Below are positions 23,190 to 34,300 of a stretch of 64,000 nt of DNA, in pieces. The stretch's first letter is position 1; the number at the start of each line of letters is the position of its first letter. The DNA comes from Paracyclopina nana (taxonomy: Eukaryota > Arthropoda > Copepoda > Cyclopoida > Cyclopettidae). Below the pieces are notes generated by a model. That model did no database searches. It saw only the letters and a program-made list of their open reading frames with translations, and was not told the DNA's origin. Both the position numbers and the translations under genes were made by a program. The stretch spans positions 8,370,001 to 8,434,000 of the forward strand of contig JAGUCH010000004.1 in the NCBI GenBank assembly GCA_019096065.1. Direction: 5' to 3'.

Positions 23190-25221
23190 TGAAGCACTTT
23201 GAAAAGAAACTTGATATCCCAAGAATCCCATTACATCAAATTTACTTTGATCCCTCAGCTCCTGGAAATGAGTCTCGCTTACCCTTCCAATGCACATGGC
23301 AGTGGTAGCAAATCAAGGTTGTTTTTCACGCTCCTGCTCACTGCACTTTGCTGGGCAAGCAGCAAAAGTCGACTGAAGACGTTCTCTTCCAGTGGAGCAG
23401 CTAGCGCATTCTCCTGCGCTGCTGCTGCTGCTGCTTCACAATTGGCAGTTCAATGAAGAGAGTTGCTACGGATGATTGCTGAGAAGAAAGCTCCTGGTGC
23501 GCTGCCACTGCATTGTTTTAAATTGAAAGAGCTCCTACGACAACTAAGCTGCATCATAAGCAAGCACATCGATAACGTACGCTGCTGCGACTCGTGATTG
23601 ACTGCCGTCTTCTCACGCAGCCATAAAACGAAATATGCTACTCTTGATGTGGCTAGCTTACGCGGCGACGAAAAGCTGCATATGGAGCAGTCGGAAAAAC
23701 GTTGAGATTTGTCAACGCGTGTGCTCCACGTTAGGACACACTGGCATTCTTTCGAACCTTCCTATAATCAATCTCTCATCAGGCAACATGATCTTTCACA
23801 ATGGGAAAGGGCATCTACTGTTTTGAGCTAGACTTTGGGAACAGAGGAAACATAGTTGGCTTTTAAGCTCCCATCTGAACAGTTTCTCAGAGACATACAC
23901 TCAACCGCTTTCTCATTTCAATAGGTGGATGCAAATCACATCAGCCAACTTCCAAGTACTTGGAGGAGAGTGACGACGAAAAGCTTTCTACTTAATCCAA
24001 TTGACCTGCCATAAAACCCTCTGGCTGGCTTTTGAAAAGACCACCAGGCTTTTCCTCTGCACTCAAAATACACAATCAGGACGACGACAATTAAAGAGCT
24101 TCTTTTTTTTCCAGAGCGCAAATACTCGCTTTCTAAATCGACCACTCTGAATGGAAAAGATAAATAGCGTGTCAATTAAATCTTCTCTCGATGAAACATG
24201 TATGCCTCCATTTGTTGCCTAGCTTAAAGTGAGGAAAATCACGCTGTTTTAGCCTCACCTGCGCCGCAATTTGATATTGAGAAATTGTGAACAGGGATAA
24301 CTTTTGAAAAAAATATTTTGGCGTGGACGCTTCAAGGGATCCCTCCTGCTTATCAGGACATGCAACACGTTATGTTTTATCAACTGAACCTTTAATTTAG
24401 CATATCCGATTTAACCATTGGAAACTAGACCACTTTTTGGAGAACAGAAGAGTCTACCAGCCTTTCTGAGACCATATCCTAACGCATGCATGAATATCTT
24501 ATCAAGGCAGGTCCTCTCGGACTTTCAGTCTCATCTAAGTTACGAAAATGGACTTCAAACTATATATGACTGGTGAATTCTTTCACCAAAATGGCGAAAA
24601 AAGATGAAAACACGAAAAGCTACATTCGTTTTAAAAACATGTCAATTTGAAAATCGGCAAATTAGGAACGCACTAAATTAAATAAAAAAAAACGTACTTG
24701 GATTTTCTCGCAAGACAGAAATGGCCTCAAAATGGGTTGTTGTAAGGACGGATTTTCATCCTGGAATCGATGCAGCGATGTAGAAAAAGCGTCGTCCGCA
24801 CGCAACAAAGCTATTTGCCCAGTCTCAAGTCTCAACAACTGACTGAAATCGGTGAATTGAGTGCTGAGCGCAGGCGAGATGAGAATGAGCGCAAATTATG
24901 CTGCAACCTCGAATCGTCGTCCTCTCTGGAGATAAAACATCGTCGGGTGAAATGCATCGCGTTTGTAACTTTCTCGCGGAGTTGTTGCTCGAGAGCTTTT
25001 CTCGAGCAGAAAAAATTACCCAGCAAAGTAATGCAAGGCCAACTTTTGAACACAATCAATCTTCAAGGAAAATTGCGATCGCTTTTTTTGATCTCCAAAT
25101 ATGCCGCACGAGTTCATGTTTCCCCAAAGGCCAGGGAGGCATTTGTCAGTGGCTTTGAGGATCCTTAGTACTTGGCTGTGTTTATTTTATTTAAAGTAGA
25201 GTAGAATGCTTTGAATGCCTA
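23190..25221. other. No gene recognised
   Basis: A short CTG run (about six units) lies at 23419-23438. A moderately GC-rich patch at 24.78-25.05 kb has small open frames on both strands. It could be a non-coding first exon or promoter, but nothing can be shown. Confidence 0.35.
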
Positions 25222-25945
25222 TCACACTTGTCTTAAACGAGCTAGCCGCTGGCTCAGCTCGTCCTGCTCCGTGGTGGAGGCGCTGACGGTGGTGCCAATG
25301 GTGTTGGTGGCCGCCCCGGGAAGCTCCATGTTCAGCTCGAGGCCGGCCTCGTCCGCGGCCTTTTTCATGAGAGTCTCCACGGCGTCTTGGGGTACGTTGG
25401 TGGCCGTCGTCTGGCTCATGGCTCCCTCCATGACAGATGTCTGCACGTCGAGGTCTTCAAAGTCTTTTTCGAACCGGTCCATCAGGTTGGACATTTGCTC
25501 CAAGTTCATGCTCTTCATGGCCGAATCCATGGCCTTCACCACGCCGCCCATCGACGTCGTCACCTTCTTCGTTGTCACGGCCTTGAACAACAACGAGAAG
25601 CCGTACAAAGTGAAGGTGGATTAAATGGGAAAAAACTACTCACGGATTGAACTCGCGACGCGACTGCGTCAACTCTGGCGCTCATCCGCAGGAAATTCAG
25701 AGCCTGGTTCTTCTGTCGAATGGCTGAAATTGCAACAATTCACATGTTTGCTCAAACCGAGGACGGCACTCGAATTTGTTACCGTTTTCGGCGTGGATCC
25801 GAGCCACCTCCATATTGCCCTTTTCCATGGCCTTCTTCAGCTTGGTCCGCTCGATTTTCTCCTCCTTTTCGCATTTCTTCGAGTCCCGCAGCAACTGCTT
25901 GGCCGCGAACTTCAGGTTGAACAAGTGCTTCTCCATCTGAGCCAT
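25222..25945 (-). CDS. CHMP1B: Charged multivesicular body protein 1 (ESCRT-III)
   Basis: ESCRT-III subunit acting in membrane scission at endosomes, midbody and nuclear envelope, and in recruiting spastin and Vps4. Three exons: 25945-25783, 25723-25644 and 25581-25222, with introns of 59 and 62 nt. The total of 603 nt gives 200 aa, close to the 199 aa of human CHMP1B. The N-terminus [15 protein letters not shown] and the segment [13 protein letters not shown] are diagnostic of CHMP1B. The basic N-terminal helices and acidic C-terminal half are typical. The C-terminus [12 protein letters not shown] is the MIT-interacting motif that binds Vps4 and spastin. Exon 2 is not visible as a long frame, but its translation ([22 protein letters not shown]) bridges the other two exactly. 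It starts 493 bp from, and diverges from, DDX31. Confidence 0.97.
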
Positions 25946-26438
25946 TTCTGCTCAAAAATGGGGACAGTGAGTCACTCACACAAAGATGACGTTTTTTATC
26001 ACTACTGACTGACTCTTTTGTTTACTGCGACTCATCCACAAGGTGACTCGAAAATGGCTTCATCACATGCTTTGCATTACGGAGAAGACGCAATTTTGAA
26101 GAGTCACCCTGTGTTTTTTGTAGTCGAGCCAAAATTTTGCGTCAAAACAAAGTGATGCAAACGGAAGAGCAAGCAAGCATATTTGAGGCTCCTCACTTGA
26201 CTAAATCTGTATTGTCAAAGTATTCAAGGCATTTTGGCTCCATTTCTTATCCTTCCGCCATTGCAATAGTGCATATACTCTAGGGAAATTCCCAAGAGAG
26301 AAGCCATACAAATTGTAATGAGGCATGATTCCTCGTCCCCAAAAAAGGCTTGACTTGAAAACGATTCCTCTCTCGAAGAAAGTCAACTTATGAACGCACA
26401 CGAGGTTAGCACAATAACAAAAACTGAAAGGCACAGTG
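25946..26438. promoter_or_regulatory. Shared divergent promoter region CHMP1B / DDX31
   Basis: The 493 bp between the ATG of CHMP1B (minus) and the ATG of DDX31 (plus) must hold both 5' UTRs and core promoters. I see no TATA box in the expected place for either gene. No further gene is supported here. Confidence 0.5.
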
Positions 26439-28535
26439 ATGGCAGAAGAGCCTTTGCAGCTCAACTTGACGACAACGGAGGCCGAGCCGAAGCGTGCCAA
26501 GCGGCCTGCCGAGGAGTCCCCCGAGGTGTCATCATCGGCTAGTAGAGTGGACAAGCCCAACAAGAAAAAGAAGAAAGTGGACGATGAGCAGCCAAAGGAG
26601 TTCATCTCGTCACTGTTCAACAACAACCCCGAGATCCCGCACCTGGAGTTGGGCAGCGGTGGTGACGTCAAGGCCAAGGAGCAGGTGTTTTCGGAAAAGT
26701 CGCTCATCGACGGCGGCGTCCACCCCTACATCGCGCAAACACTCACCAACCAAGGCATGGACTCGCTCACGCTCGTCCAGAGCCTCTCCTTGCCCCTCAT
26801 AGCGGCCGGCTTCGATTGCTTGATCAAAAGCCAGACGGGCAGCGGGAAAACGCTGGCCTACGCCATCCCAATGCTGCAGCAGCTGGCCGCGGTCAGGCCG
26901 AAAATCGAGCGCGCCCAGGGCACATTCGCCATTGTTGTCTGCCCCACGAGAGAGCTCGTCATCCAGACATACGAATGGTTCCAGAAGCTGGTCCACTCGT
27001 TCGCGTGGATCGTGCCCGGCCTGCTGATTGGCGGGGAGAAGCGCAAGTCGGAGAAGGCGCGGGTGCGCAAGGGCATCACCATTTTGATCGCGACGCCGGG
27101 TAGGCTGATTGACCATCTGGAGCACACCAAGAGTTTGTCGGTGAAGAAGGTGCAGTGGTTGGTGCTGGACGAGTGCGATCGCATGCTCGAGCTTGGCTAC
27201 AAGCGGGACGTCCAGACCATCCTCAACCGACTGAACGAGGAGTGCGAGGGCAAGAGGCAGACGTTGCTCTTGTCCGCCACCCTGACGCAGGGCATCGAGG
27301 AGATGTCGGCCATCAGCCTCAAGCACCCAAAGTTCGTGGACGCGGCTGTCGAGTCCAAGGGCAACGAGCAGGCCATAGAGAGCCTCAAGACGTACACGAC
27401 GCCGGACAACCTCCAGCAGACCTTCGTCATCTGCCCCGCCAAGCTAAGACTCGTCATTTTGGCCGCCTTCATCCTGTGGAAGTGTCGCTTCAGCAAGTCC
27501 AGAAAGCTCCTCGTCTTCATGGCCACGCAGGACATGGTCGACTACCACTGCGAACTCTTCGACCGTTGCCTCAACGACAAGGTGGAGGACGACAGTGACA
27601 ACGACGACCAGTTTGACATGGACGATTCCACCAAAGAGCTGATGGACAGCATGAGCGGCTCCGATTGCAGCAAAAGAAGGAAGAAGTCTAGGAAACGGTC
27701 GTCACAGTTGAAGCTGCTCAAGCTCCATGGCAGCATGGATCAAAGGGATCGGTGCAAGATTGTGGAGCAAGTGAAGGGCGCGGAGGACTGCGTGCTCCTC
27801 TGCACCGACGTGGCCGCCCGAGGTCTGGACTTGCCACAAGTGGACTGGATCATTCAGTACAGCCCCCCAACGACGACCGTCGACTACGTGCACAGGGTGG
27901 GACGGACGGCTCGCATCGGTGCTAAGGGCTCCTCCCTGATCTTCTGCCTACCCAGCGAGGCTGGCTTCATCAAGGAGCTGGAGGAGAACAACATGGCCCT
28001 GTTAGAGTTGACGGCTCAGCGGGTGCTGGAGAAGCTCTACTTGAACGCCGAGCCCTCTCGCAAGACGGGTCGGCCGCCCACCACGATGGAGGAGGCCGCC
28101 ACCGACCTCCAGATGAACTTTGAGAACGCCATCGTGAATGACAAGGGGCTGCACGAAATGGGTAGCCAGGCCTATGTGTCCTTTGTGCGCTCCTACGCCT
28201 CCTACCCCAAGGAGGTGAGGCACATCTTCAGCTTCAAGGCTCTCCACCTGGGCCACATTGCCAAGAGCTTCGGCCTCCGCGATCCGCCCTCCCACATCAC
28301 CGGCATTGGCAAGGGCCACTGGGTGAAGAAGGAGGCGCAGAAGAAGAGTGATCTGAGGCGGGAGCAGCGAGTGATTCAGGCGCAGGAGAAGCGGATCAAC
28401 CAAAAGTCGCTCGTCGTCTCCGAGTTCGCGAGCGGCCTCGACGGCATTGACTTGAGCCAGAAGGCGGAGAAGAACAGAGTGAAGGTCGTCAAGAAATTCA
28501 GCAGCAAAAACAAAAAGTTGAAAGCAAAAAAATAG
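26439..28535 (+). CDS. DDX31: DEAD-box RNA helicase DDX31 / Dbp7 type
   Basis: Nucleolar ATP-dependent RNA helicase for 60S ribosomal subunit assembly. One uninterrupted exon of 698 aa. The first ATG (26439) follows a GTG. A Lys/Glu-rich N-terminus carries basic runs (KKKKKK-like, residues 45-55), then FISSLFNNNPEIP, typical of DDX31. Motifs: SQTGSGKT near 131, PTREL, TPGRL, DECD near 244, SAT near 279, ARGLD, and HRVGRTAR near 485. The C-terminal DUF4217 region contains SYASYPKEVRHIF and LHLGHIAKSFGLR, which separate DDX31/Dbp7 from other DEAD-box proteins. Motif II is DECD rather than DEAD, also seen in other active family members. An acidic insert (about residues 385-410) interrupts the second RecA domain. 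The C-terminus is Lys-rich. Confidence 0.96.
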   Translation: MAEEPLQLNLTTTEAEPKRAKRPAEESPEVSSSASRVDKPNKKKKKVDDEQPKEFISSLFNNNPEIPHLELGSGGDVKAKEQVFSEKSLIDGGVHPYIAQTLTNQGMDSLTLVQSLSLPLIAAGFDCLIKSQTGSGKTLAYAIPMLQQLAAVRPKIERAQGTFAIVVCPTRELVIQTYEWFQKLVHSFAWIVPGLLIGGEKRKSEKARVRKGITILIATPGRLIDHLEHTKSLSVKKVQWLVLDECDRMLELGYKRDVQTILNRLNEECEGKRQTLLLSATLTQGIEEMSAISLKHPKFVDAAVESKGNEQAIESLKTYTTPDNLQQTFVICPAKLRLVILAAFILWKCRFSKSRKLLVFMATQDMVDYHCELFDRCLNDKVEDDSDNDDQFDMDDSTKELMDSMSGSDCSKRRKKSRKRSSQLKLLKLHGSMDQRDRCKIVEQVKGAEDCVLLCTDVAARGLDLPQVDWIIQYSPPTTTVDYVHRVGRTARIGAKGSSLIFCLPSEAGFIKELEENNMALLELTAQRVLEKLYLNAEPSRKTGRPPTTMEEAATDLQMNFENAIVNDKGLHEMGSQAYVSFVRSYASYPKEVRHIFSFKALHLGHIAKSFGLRDPPSHITGIGKGHWVKKEAQKKSDLRREQRVIQAQEKRINQKSLVVSEFASGLDGIDLSQKAEKNRVKVVKKFSSKNKKLKAKK

Positions 28536-29266
28536 GGTCATTGCTCGAACCCTTCAAGCGACACTTCACCTAAGGAAGGAAGTCAATGAACATCCTCAAG
28601 TGTTTTTGAGTTTTGCATTGTTCATTATTTACAGGATTCTGTAGCTACTGTTGAAGACTAAAATATAAAGAGTGGCGGACTAAAAAAAAGTAGCTTTTAG
28701 AAGGGAGAACCGCTTTAGCAAGACCGTTTTCATTATTAGCTTTACGTTTTTGCAGGTTAACTTGCTGCTAATTTTCTTACACCGATTTTTGAGATCAGCA
28801 TCTCTAACAATTACAAGCAAGACAAATTAGCTTTATTAGGGACTCAAAATTCCGCAAGGTGGCGACATGGTATTTTAGGGGGCAGATTACTCGCTTAGGC
28901 CTTCGCAAAATTTTGTTCAATGTGGTGAACATTGAAGACAAAACTTCAGTTTTTGCATTCAAACTCTGTATGGAAAAGAATATCTGAGTTGGGTTATAAA
29001 AATCAATTGCTTTTAAAAAGCATATTTTTGAATCTTGAGCCAAATAAGCCCCCCTGACTACTAGCGACACCAAAAGGCTCTTGTGTCAGTTTACCGAACT
29101 ACATTTGTCTTGCGTGCAATTTTTATACCAGATATCCAGAAGAGCACGGACTGGCCATTTCCGCGAACTGCTGGGGGGTTTTGGTGAGAACTATCTGGGA
29201 GCGCTTATTTGCACTATTTGCACTATTTGGACCCAAAAGGTAAACAAAACAGGAAAGGTTGCGGTC
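28536..29266. other. Intergenic DDX31-INTS11
   Basis: This holds the DDX31 3' end (possible poly(A) signals of the ATATAAA type near 28660) and the INTS11 5' flank. The frame of INTS11 is open upstream to about 29081, but that part has no resemblance to the family. No other gene seen. Confidence 0.5.
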
Positions 29267-31114
29267 ATGTCGGCAATCACGGTGACTCCGTTGGGAGCGG
29301 GTCAGGATGTGGGCCGGTCGTGCCTTCTTGTGACGATTGGCGGCAAGCGGATCATGCTGGATTGCGGCATGCACATGGGCTACAACGACGACCGCCGCTT
29401 CCCCGACTTTTCGTTCGTGAGCGGCGACGAGGCGTTGACGGACTACTTGGACGCCGTCATCATCTCGCACTTCCACCTGGACCACTGCGGAGCGCTGCCC
29501 TTCATGACGGAGATGGTGGGCTACAGCGGGCCGATCTACATGACGGCGCCGACGTTGGCCATCGCGCCCATCCTCCTCGAGGACATGCGGCGCGTCGCCG
29601 TCGAGCGGAAGGGCGAGACGAACTTCTTCACCTCGCAGATGATCAAGGACTGCATGAAGAAGGTGGTCGCCGTCAACCTCCACCAGGTGGTGCAGGTGGA
29701 CGAGGAGCTGGAGATCAAGGCCTACTACGCCGGCCACGTCCTCGGTGCCGCCATGTTCCAGGTGCGGGTGGGCTCCGAGTCCCTGGTGTACACGGGCGAC
29801 TACAACATGACGCCCGACAGGCACCTGGGCGCCGCCTGGATCGACAAGTGCCGGCCGGACCTGCTCATCACCGAGTCCACCTACGCGACCACGATTCGCG
29901 ACTCGAAGCGGTGTCGCGAGCGAGACTTCCTCAAGAAGGTGCACGACTGCGTGGAGAAGGGCGGCAAGGTGCTCATCCCCGTGTTCGCCCTGGGCAGAGC
30001 GCAGGAGCTCTGCATCCTCCTCGAAACCTACTGGGAGAGGATGAACCTCAAGGTGCCCGTCTACTTCAGCATGGGCCTCACCGAGAAGGCCAACAACTAC
30101 TACAAAATGTTCATCACGTGGACCAACGAGAAGATCCGCAGGACCTTCGTCGAGCGCAACATGTTTGACTTCAAGCACATCAAGGGCTTCGACCGCTCCT
30201 ACATCCAGCAGCCGGGCCCCATGGTCGTCCTCTCCACCCCGGGCATGCTCCACGGAGGCCTCTCGCTCACCATCTTCGAGGAGTGGTGCACGAGCGAGGC
30301 CAACATGATCATCATGCCCGGCTACTGCGTCGCCGGCACCGTCGGACACAAGATCCTCAACGGCACCCGCAAGATCGACTTCAAGAAGGGAAAGCCGCCC
30401 GTCGAGGTCAAAATGTCCGTCCAATACATGTCCTTCAGCGCGCACGCCGATGCCAAGGGCATCATGCAGCTCATCGCCTACTGCGAGCCGCGCAACGTCA
30501 TGCTGGTGCACGGAGAAGCAGTCAAGATGGAGTTCCTCAAGGCCAAGATCAAGCAGGAGCACGGCATCGAGTGCTACATGCCGGCCAACGGGGAAACTGC
30601 CACCATCCCAACGCCACTCACCATTTCCGCCTCCGTCTCGGCCAACCTCTTGAGGGAGGAGGCGGTGAGGTTCGACTCCAGGACAGATGACCCTCGGGCC
30701 GTCAAGAGGCCGAGGCTGCTTCACGGAGTCCTCGTGATGAAGGACAACAACTTGCGGCTGATGGAGCCGGAGGAGGCCTGCAAGGACCTGGGCATCCCTG
30801 CCCATTCACTCAGGTTCACCACGACCGTCTTGTGGAGCCACACCGGTACAATTCCCCAACTCTTCAGTCGCCTCCACGATGTCGTCCGAGACGAGCTCAG
30901 GGACTCGGATCACAGAATTGATCAGGTGGACGAGGCCAACTGTCAGCTGTCCATCTCGCACTCGGTGGGCATCAAGGTGACGCAAAGTGATGAGGACGAT
31001 GAGTTGGCTAAAGACGTCATTATTTCGTGGGCTGACCGAGACGAATTCCTTGGCGCTCACCTACTTTCCGTGCTGCAGAATCATGCGAGGAAATCACCAT
31101 CGTCGCAGTTATAG
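29267..31114 (+). CDS. INTS11: Integrator complex subunit 11 (RNA endonuclease)
   Basis: Catalytic subunit of Integrator, a metallo-beta-lactamase/beta-CASP endonuclease that cleaves snRNA 3' ends and attenuates promoter-proximal RNA polymerase II transcripts; paralogue of CPSF73. Single exon, 615 aa, against about 600 in human. The start at 29267 is chosen because the family begins directly with [18 protein letters not shown]. The zinc-site motif SHFHLDHC gives H68, H70, D72 and H73. Further metal ligands lie in YTGDYN and in the C-terminal SFSAHAD and VHGE motifs. The beta-CASP domain sits between them. The C-terminal quarter is the INTS9-binding region. It converges on the P4-ATPase, 227 nt from its stop. 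All catalytic residues look intact. Confidence 0.98.
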   Translation: MSAITVTPLGAGQDVGRSCLLVTIGGKRIMLDCGMHMGYNDDRRFPDFSFVSGDEALTDYLDAVIISHFHLDHCGALPFMTEMVGYSGPIYMTAPTLAIAPILLEDMRRVAVERKGETNFFTSQMIKDCMKKVVAVNLHQVVQVDEELEIKAYYAGHVLGAAMFQVRVGSESLVYTGDYNMTPDRHLGAAWIDKCRPDLLITESTYATTIRDSKRCRERDFLKKVHDCVEKGGKVLIPVFALGRAQELCILLETYWERMNLKVPVYFSMGLTEKANNYYKMFITWTNEKIRRTFVERNMFDFKHIKGFDRSYIQQPGPMVVLSTPGMLHGGLSLTIFEEWCTSEANMIIMPGYCVAGTVGHKILNGTRKIDFKKGKPPVEVKMSVQYMSFSAHADAKGIMQLIAYCEPRNVMLVHGEAVKMEFLKAKIKQEHGIECYMPANGETATIPTPLTISASVSANLLREEAVRFDSRTDDPRAVKRPRLLHGVLVMKDNNLRLMEPEEACKDLGIPAHSLRFTTTVLWSHTGTIPQLFSRLHDVVRDELRDSDHRIDQVDEANCQLSISHSVGIKVTQSDEDDELAKDVIISWADRDEFLGAHLLSVLQNHARKSPSSQL

Positions 31115-31341
31115 ATGTATTCAGAATATAAATATTTATTTTAATAATAATGCATCCACAAACAATCTAAACGACTATTATCACATATTTTTTTTTCTTT
31201 GCTTCAAACCCTTTCTCAAATAATTTGTCTTTGGCTGCTCAGCTTACTTTGCTATCTAAATATAAACATAGGAAATTAACGAACATGCATCATGAATACC
31301 ACTCCGTGGAGGAAATACATCGATATCACAATTTTTCGTCT
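31115..31341. other. Convergent 3' ends INTS11 / P4-ATPase
   Basis: A 227-nt AT-rich stretch holds both 3' UTRs. AATATAAA and AATAAT strings just after the INTS11 stop are candidate poly(A) signals. No gene seen. Confidence 0.5.
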
Positions 31342-34300
31342 CTAAGAAATGATAATAGCTGTCATCTCCGTGGCATTCTGCGGCTGCTCCGTTGGGCCAA
31401 GCCTACAAAAGAGAGAAACGGCTGTTAAACGGTGCAATATAATGTGGCATCATGTTTAGAAGGTTAAGTAAACCCAAAGTCTCGATCTGTCAGAATTGGG
31501 CATAAGCCAACGAGAAAGCGATGGGAAAATTAATTGATTTCTTGAGTGTGCAAGATATAGCAGTGAGAGAAAATGACCGGCCAAAAGACTTATGCAAGCT
31601 ATATTTACTTGAAGAACCAAAAGAGAAAAACTATGCATGAACCAGTCTTGCTGTATGGCAAACTAGCAGCAAGCACGGTGTAGTAGTGAAAAAATCACAC
31701 ACGCACACACATAGGAAGATTTTAGTTTACTTCAGATTCCCATCATCATGAAATGGTAGGAATTTCCACCATCGACACAGGATGGACTTTTCGTTCCATG
31801 AACTTTGTAAAGCTCTTGAGCTGAACACCTCCAGTACTGTCCTCAAATTGTCCACTCCTTTTTTACACAAAGATTTCTTTGTATTGCATTTATTGATTGT
31901 TTGGATTTTTAGACTGTGCCAATTTATAGCTAGCTTGTGAATCGCAGAAAATAATTTGCTGGCTTACCTGAGAGAAGAGGTGTGAGTTGTGGCCCTTGAC
32001 CACGAGGTGCTGCTCGATTTGGACCCGTTTTTCCCGACTGCCGACAAGGTGTGCGCCAGCATTGACCTTGTCACGACATCGGGCCTTAGAGTGTTGAATA
32101 AAGCTTTCACCGTTACCCTGGTGAAGAAATTTAAGTACAATATGACTGCTGTAGGAATTTCAGACAATTTTTACCTTGGAATCAATGCTGTCACGGATAT
32201 AAGAAGGCAGACAAGCCAAAAATGAAGCGTACCCATTGCATGCTGCGATACCCAAAATGGGTTTTGTAGTCCGGGACAGGTTAAGCAAATCGCATTGTAG
32301 GTCAAGAGGAATCCAAAAAAGAAAAATAATGACAACGCGAGAGCAGTCATATGAACGATTGTCTGGAATGGAGAATACGCGATTACTTTCCATGACTTAT
32401 CTATCAACATTCATTGTGTAGTACCCAAGATTTGGTGTCAATAGCCAAGTGCAGAGACATGACTAATAAAATTGCGGTGATGACGACAGTGCCAAACTCC
32501 CACACACCCACGTCAGTGTCTTGGTATGTTCCAAAGGATATGAAAAAAATCAACACGGACTGGCATAGTGCATCCAGCAAATTCAACCAGAACGAGTAAG
32601 ACATATAAGCGTAACCGAGTCGACCCCTCACGTAAAGTCGAGGTTGAGCCTCCAGAACTGTATCAGGAGCATCTTGGTCCAGCACACCTGAGCCATAAAG
32701 TGCAATTTTAACAATTCATGGAAAACAAGCGTATTTTACCTATGGCCACAGGCGGCAGCGAAGTCCAGAGAAGGTTGTACAGCATCAGGTACAAGCTGTC
32801 AAACATGACAGCTCCGGAAAATCCAGCGTACAGTTGAAACCAAAAGAGGACAAACACAAACGCCTTAAAAAAAGAGCAATACGTGTACATTTAGCAATGT
32901 TTTCTTGATCTGACCGAAATTACCGAGTTTTTGTAGAAGAAATAGAGGACCATTCGGGACAATCGCTCATAGTTCCAATGGCCGTGGACGAGGAGCAGCC
33001 TTTCGAGATACTTGAATCGCGATATGGCGAAATCAGAAGCCATGACAGCCTGCATGCCTTCCATGCCGGAAATGCCCACTCCAACATCAGCAGTTTGAAT
33101 CATGCTCACATCATTGGCCCCATCCCCGATTGCCAAGGTATGGAATCCAAGCTCTTCTTTGACGCTGCGGACGATGTACGCCTTCTGCAGTGGAGTCGTC
33201 CTGCAGCCCAAAACAGATGAACAATGCGAGGCCAAGTCAAGGAACGGCTTGAGCAGATTGGACTGATGGGCGAGCACGTAGACGAGTGTGCGATTGTCAA
33301 CCACAAGCGCCCTGTTCCTCTTCTTGTACTCGATGATCTCACTCTTGGTCCACATCTCCTTCTTCATCAGCTGCTCTCCAGATGGCAGCGAAAAGCTATC
33401 CGGATCACTCGTCTCGTTGTCCCTTTGGATGGCCTCCAAGTGGCATTTGATGGATTGCTCGGCTGCATCGCGCGACCTCGCATTCAGTGTGATGATTTCC
33501 ATGTTCTGGGTGAAGAGCTTGCAAGAGTAGGCTATGTTGATGGCAGTCTCCTGCTTGTCTCCAGTCAACACCCAAACGACAATGCCAGCAGCCCTCAGGT
33601 TGGCTATGGTGGAAGGCACCCCTTCCTGCAGTTTGTCCTCAATGCCTGTGGCCCCAATTAGGGTAAGTGTATCCTCGGCTCGATTGTAGGAGTCTTGCGT
33701 CAGTTTTTCTCGCATGCTCATGGAGTTCTGGAAAGGCATATAAGAACATGAAATACGACGATATCAAGTAGCATAGAATCTAGAACGAACCTCGGCCTCA
33801 GTATGAAGCTCCAGCCAAGCCTGATATTCGTCGTCGGTGAAAACTCTCTTGGCCATGACAAGCACCCTCAGGCCTTGCTTAGCATACACGTTCAAGTGAT
33901 TTTGAGTCTTTTCCAAGATATCTTCCTCCTCGGAGCCCACCATTGCAGTCTTGATCCGAGGGAAAATCACGGAATCTGCGCCCTTGCAGTACAAGATCCT
34001 CTCATTCGTGATGGGATGTCGGAGGATGATGGACATTCTCTTCCGGTTGGAATCGAAGGGGAACACGTGGAGCACCTCGAATTCAACCACTCCTTCGCCA
34101 GGGAGGCTGACCACAGCAGTAGTGGGGCTTCGCTTGATCAGCTTGCAATTATAAGCAAATGCAGCATCAACCAGGGCGAGCTCATCCGGCGATTCGGCCT
34201 CATAGATTGGCCTCAGCTGCTCCATAGGGGTGGTCACCTTGGAGTTGCTTGCCTTCTTCGCATGATCATCGGACATGAACTTGGAGAGGATTCCCGGCAA

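Noticed and set aside
26610-27326. Long minus-strand open frame opposite DDX31
   Set aside because: Antisense shadow of a GC3-rich coding exon; the helicase motifs are on the plus strand.
29123-30805. 560-codon minus-strand open frame opposite INTS11
   Set aside because: Antisense shadow caused by strong GC3 bias; full of His/Val/Leu/Asp repeats without a domain, while the plus strand encodes intact INTS11.
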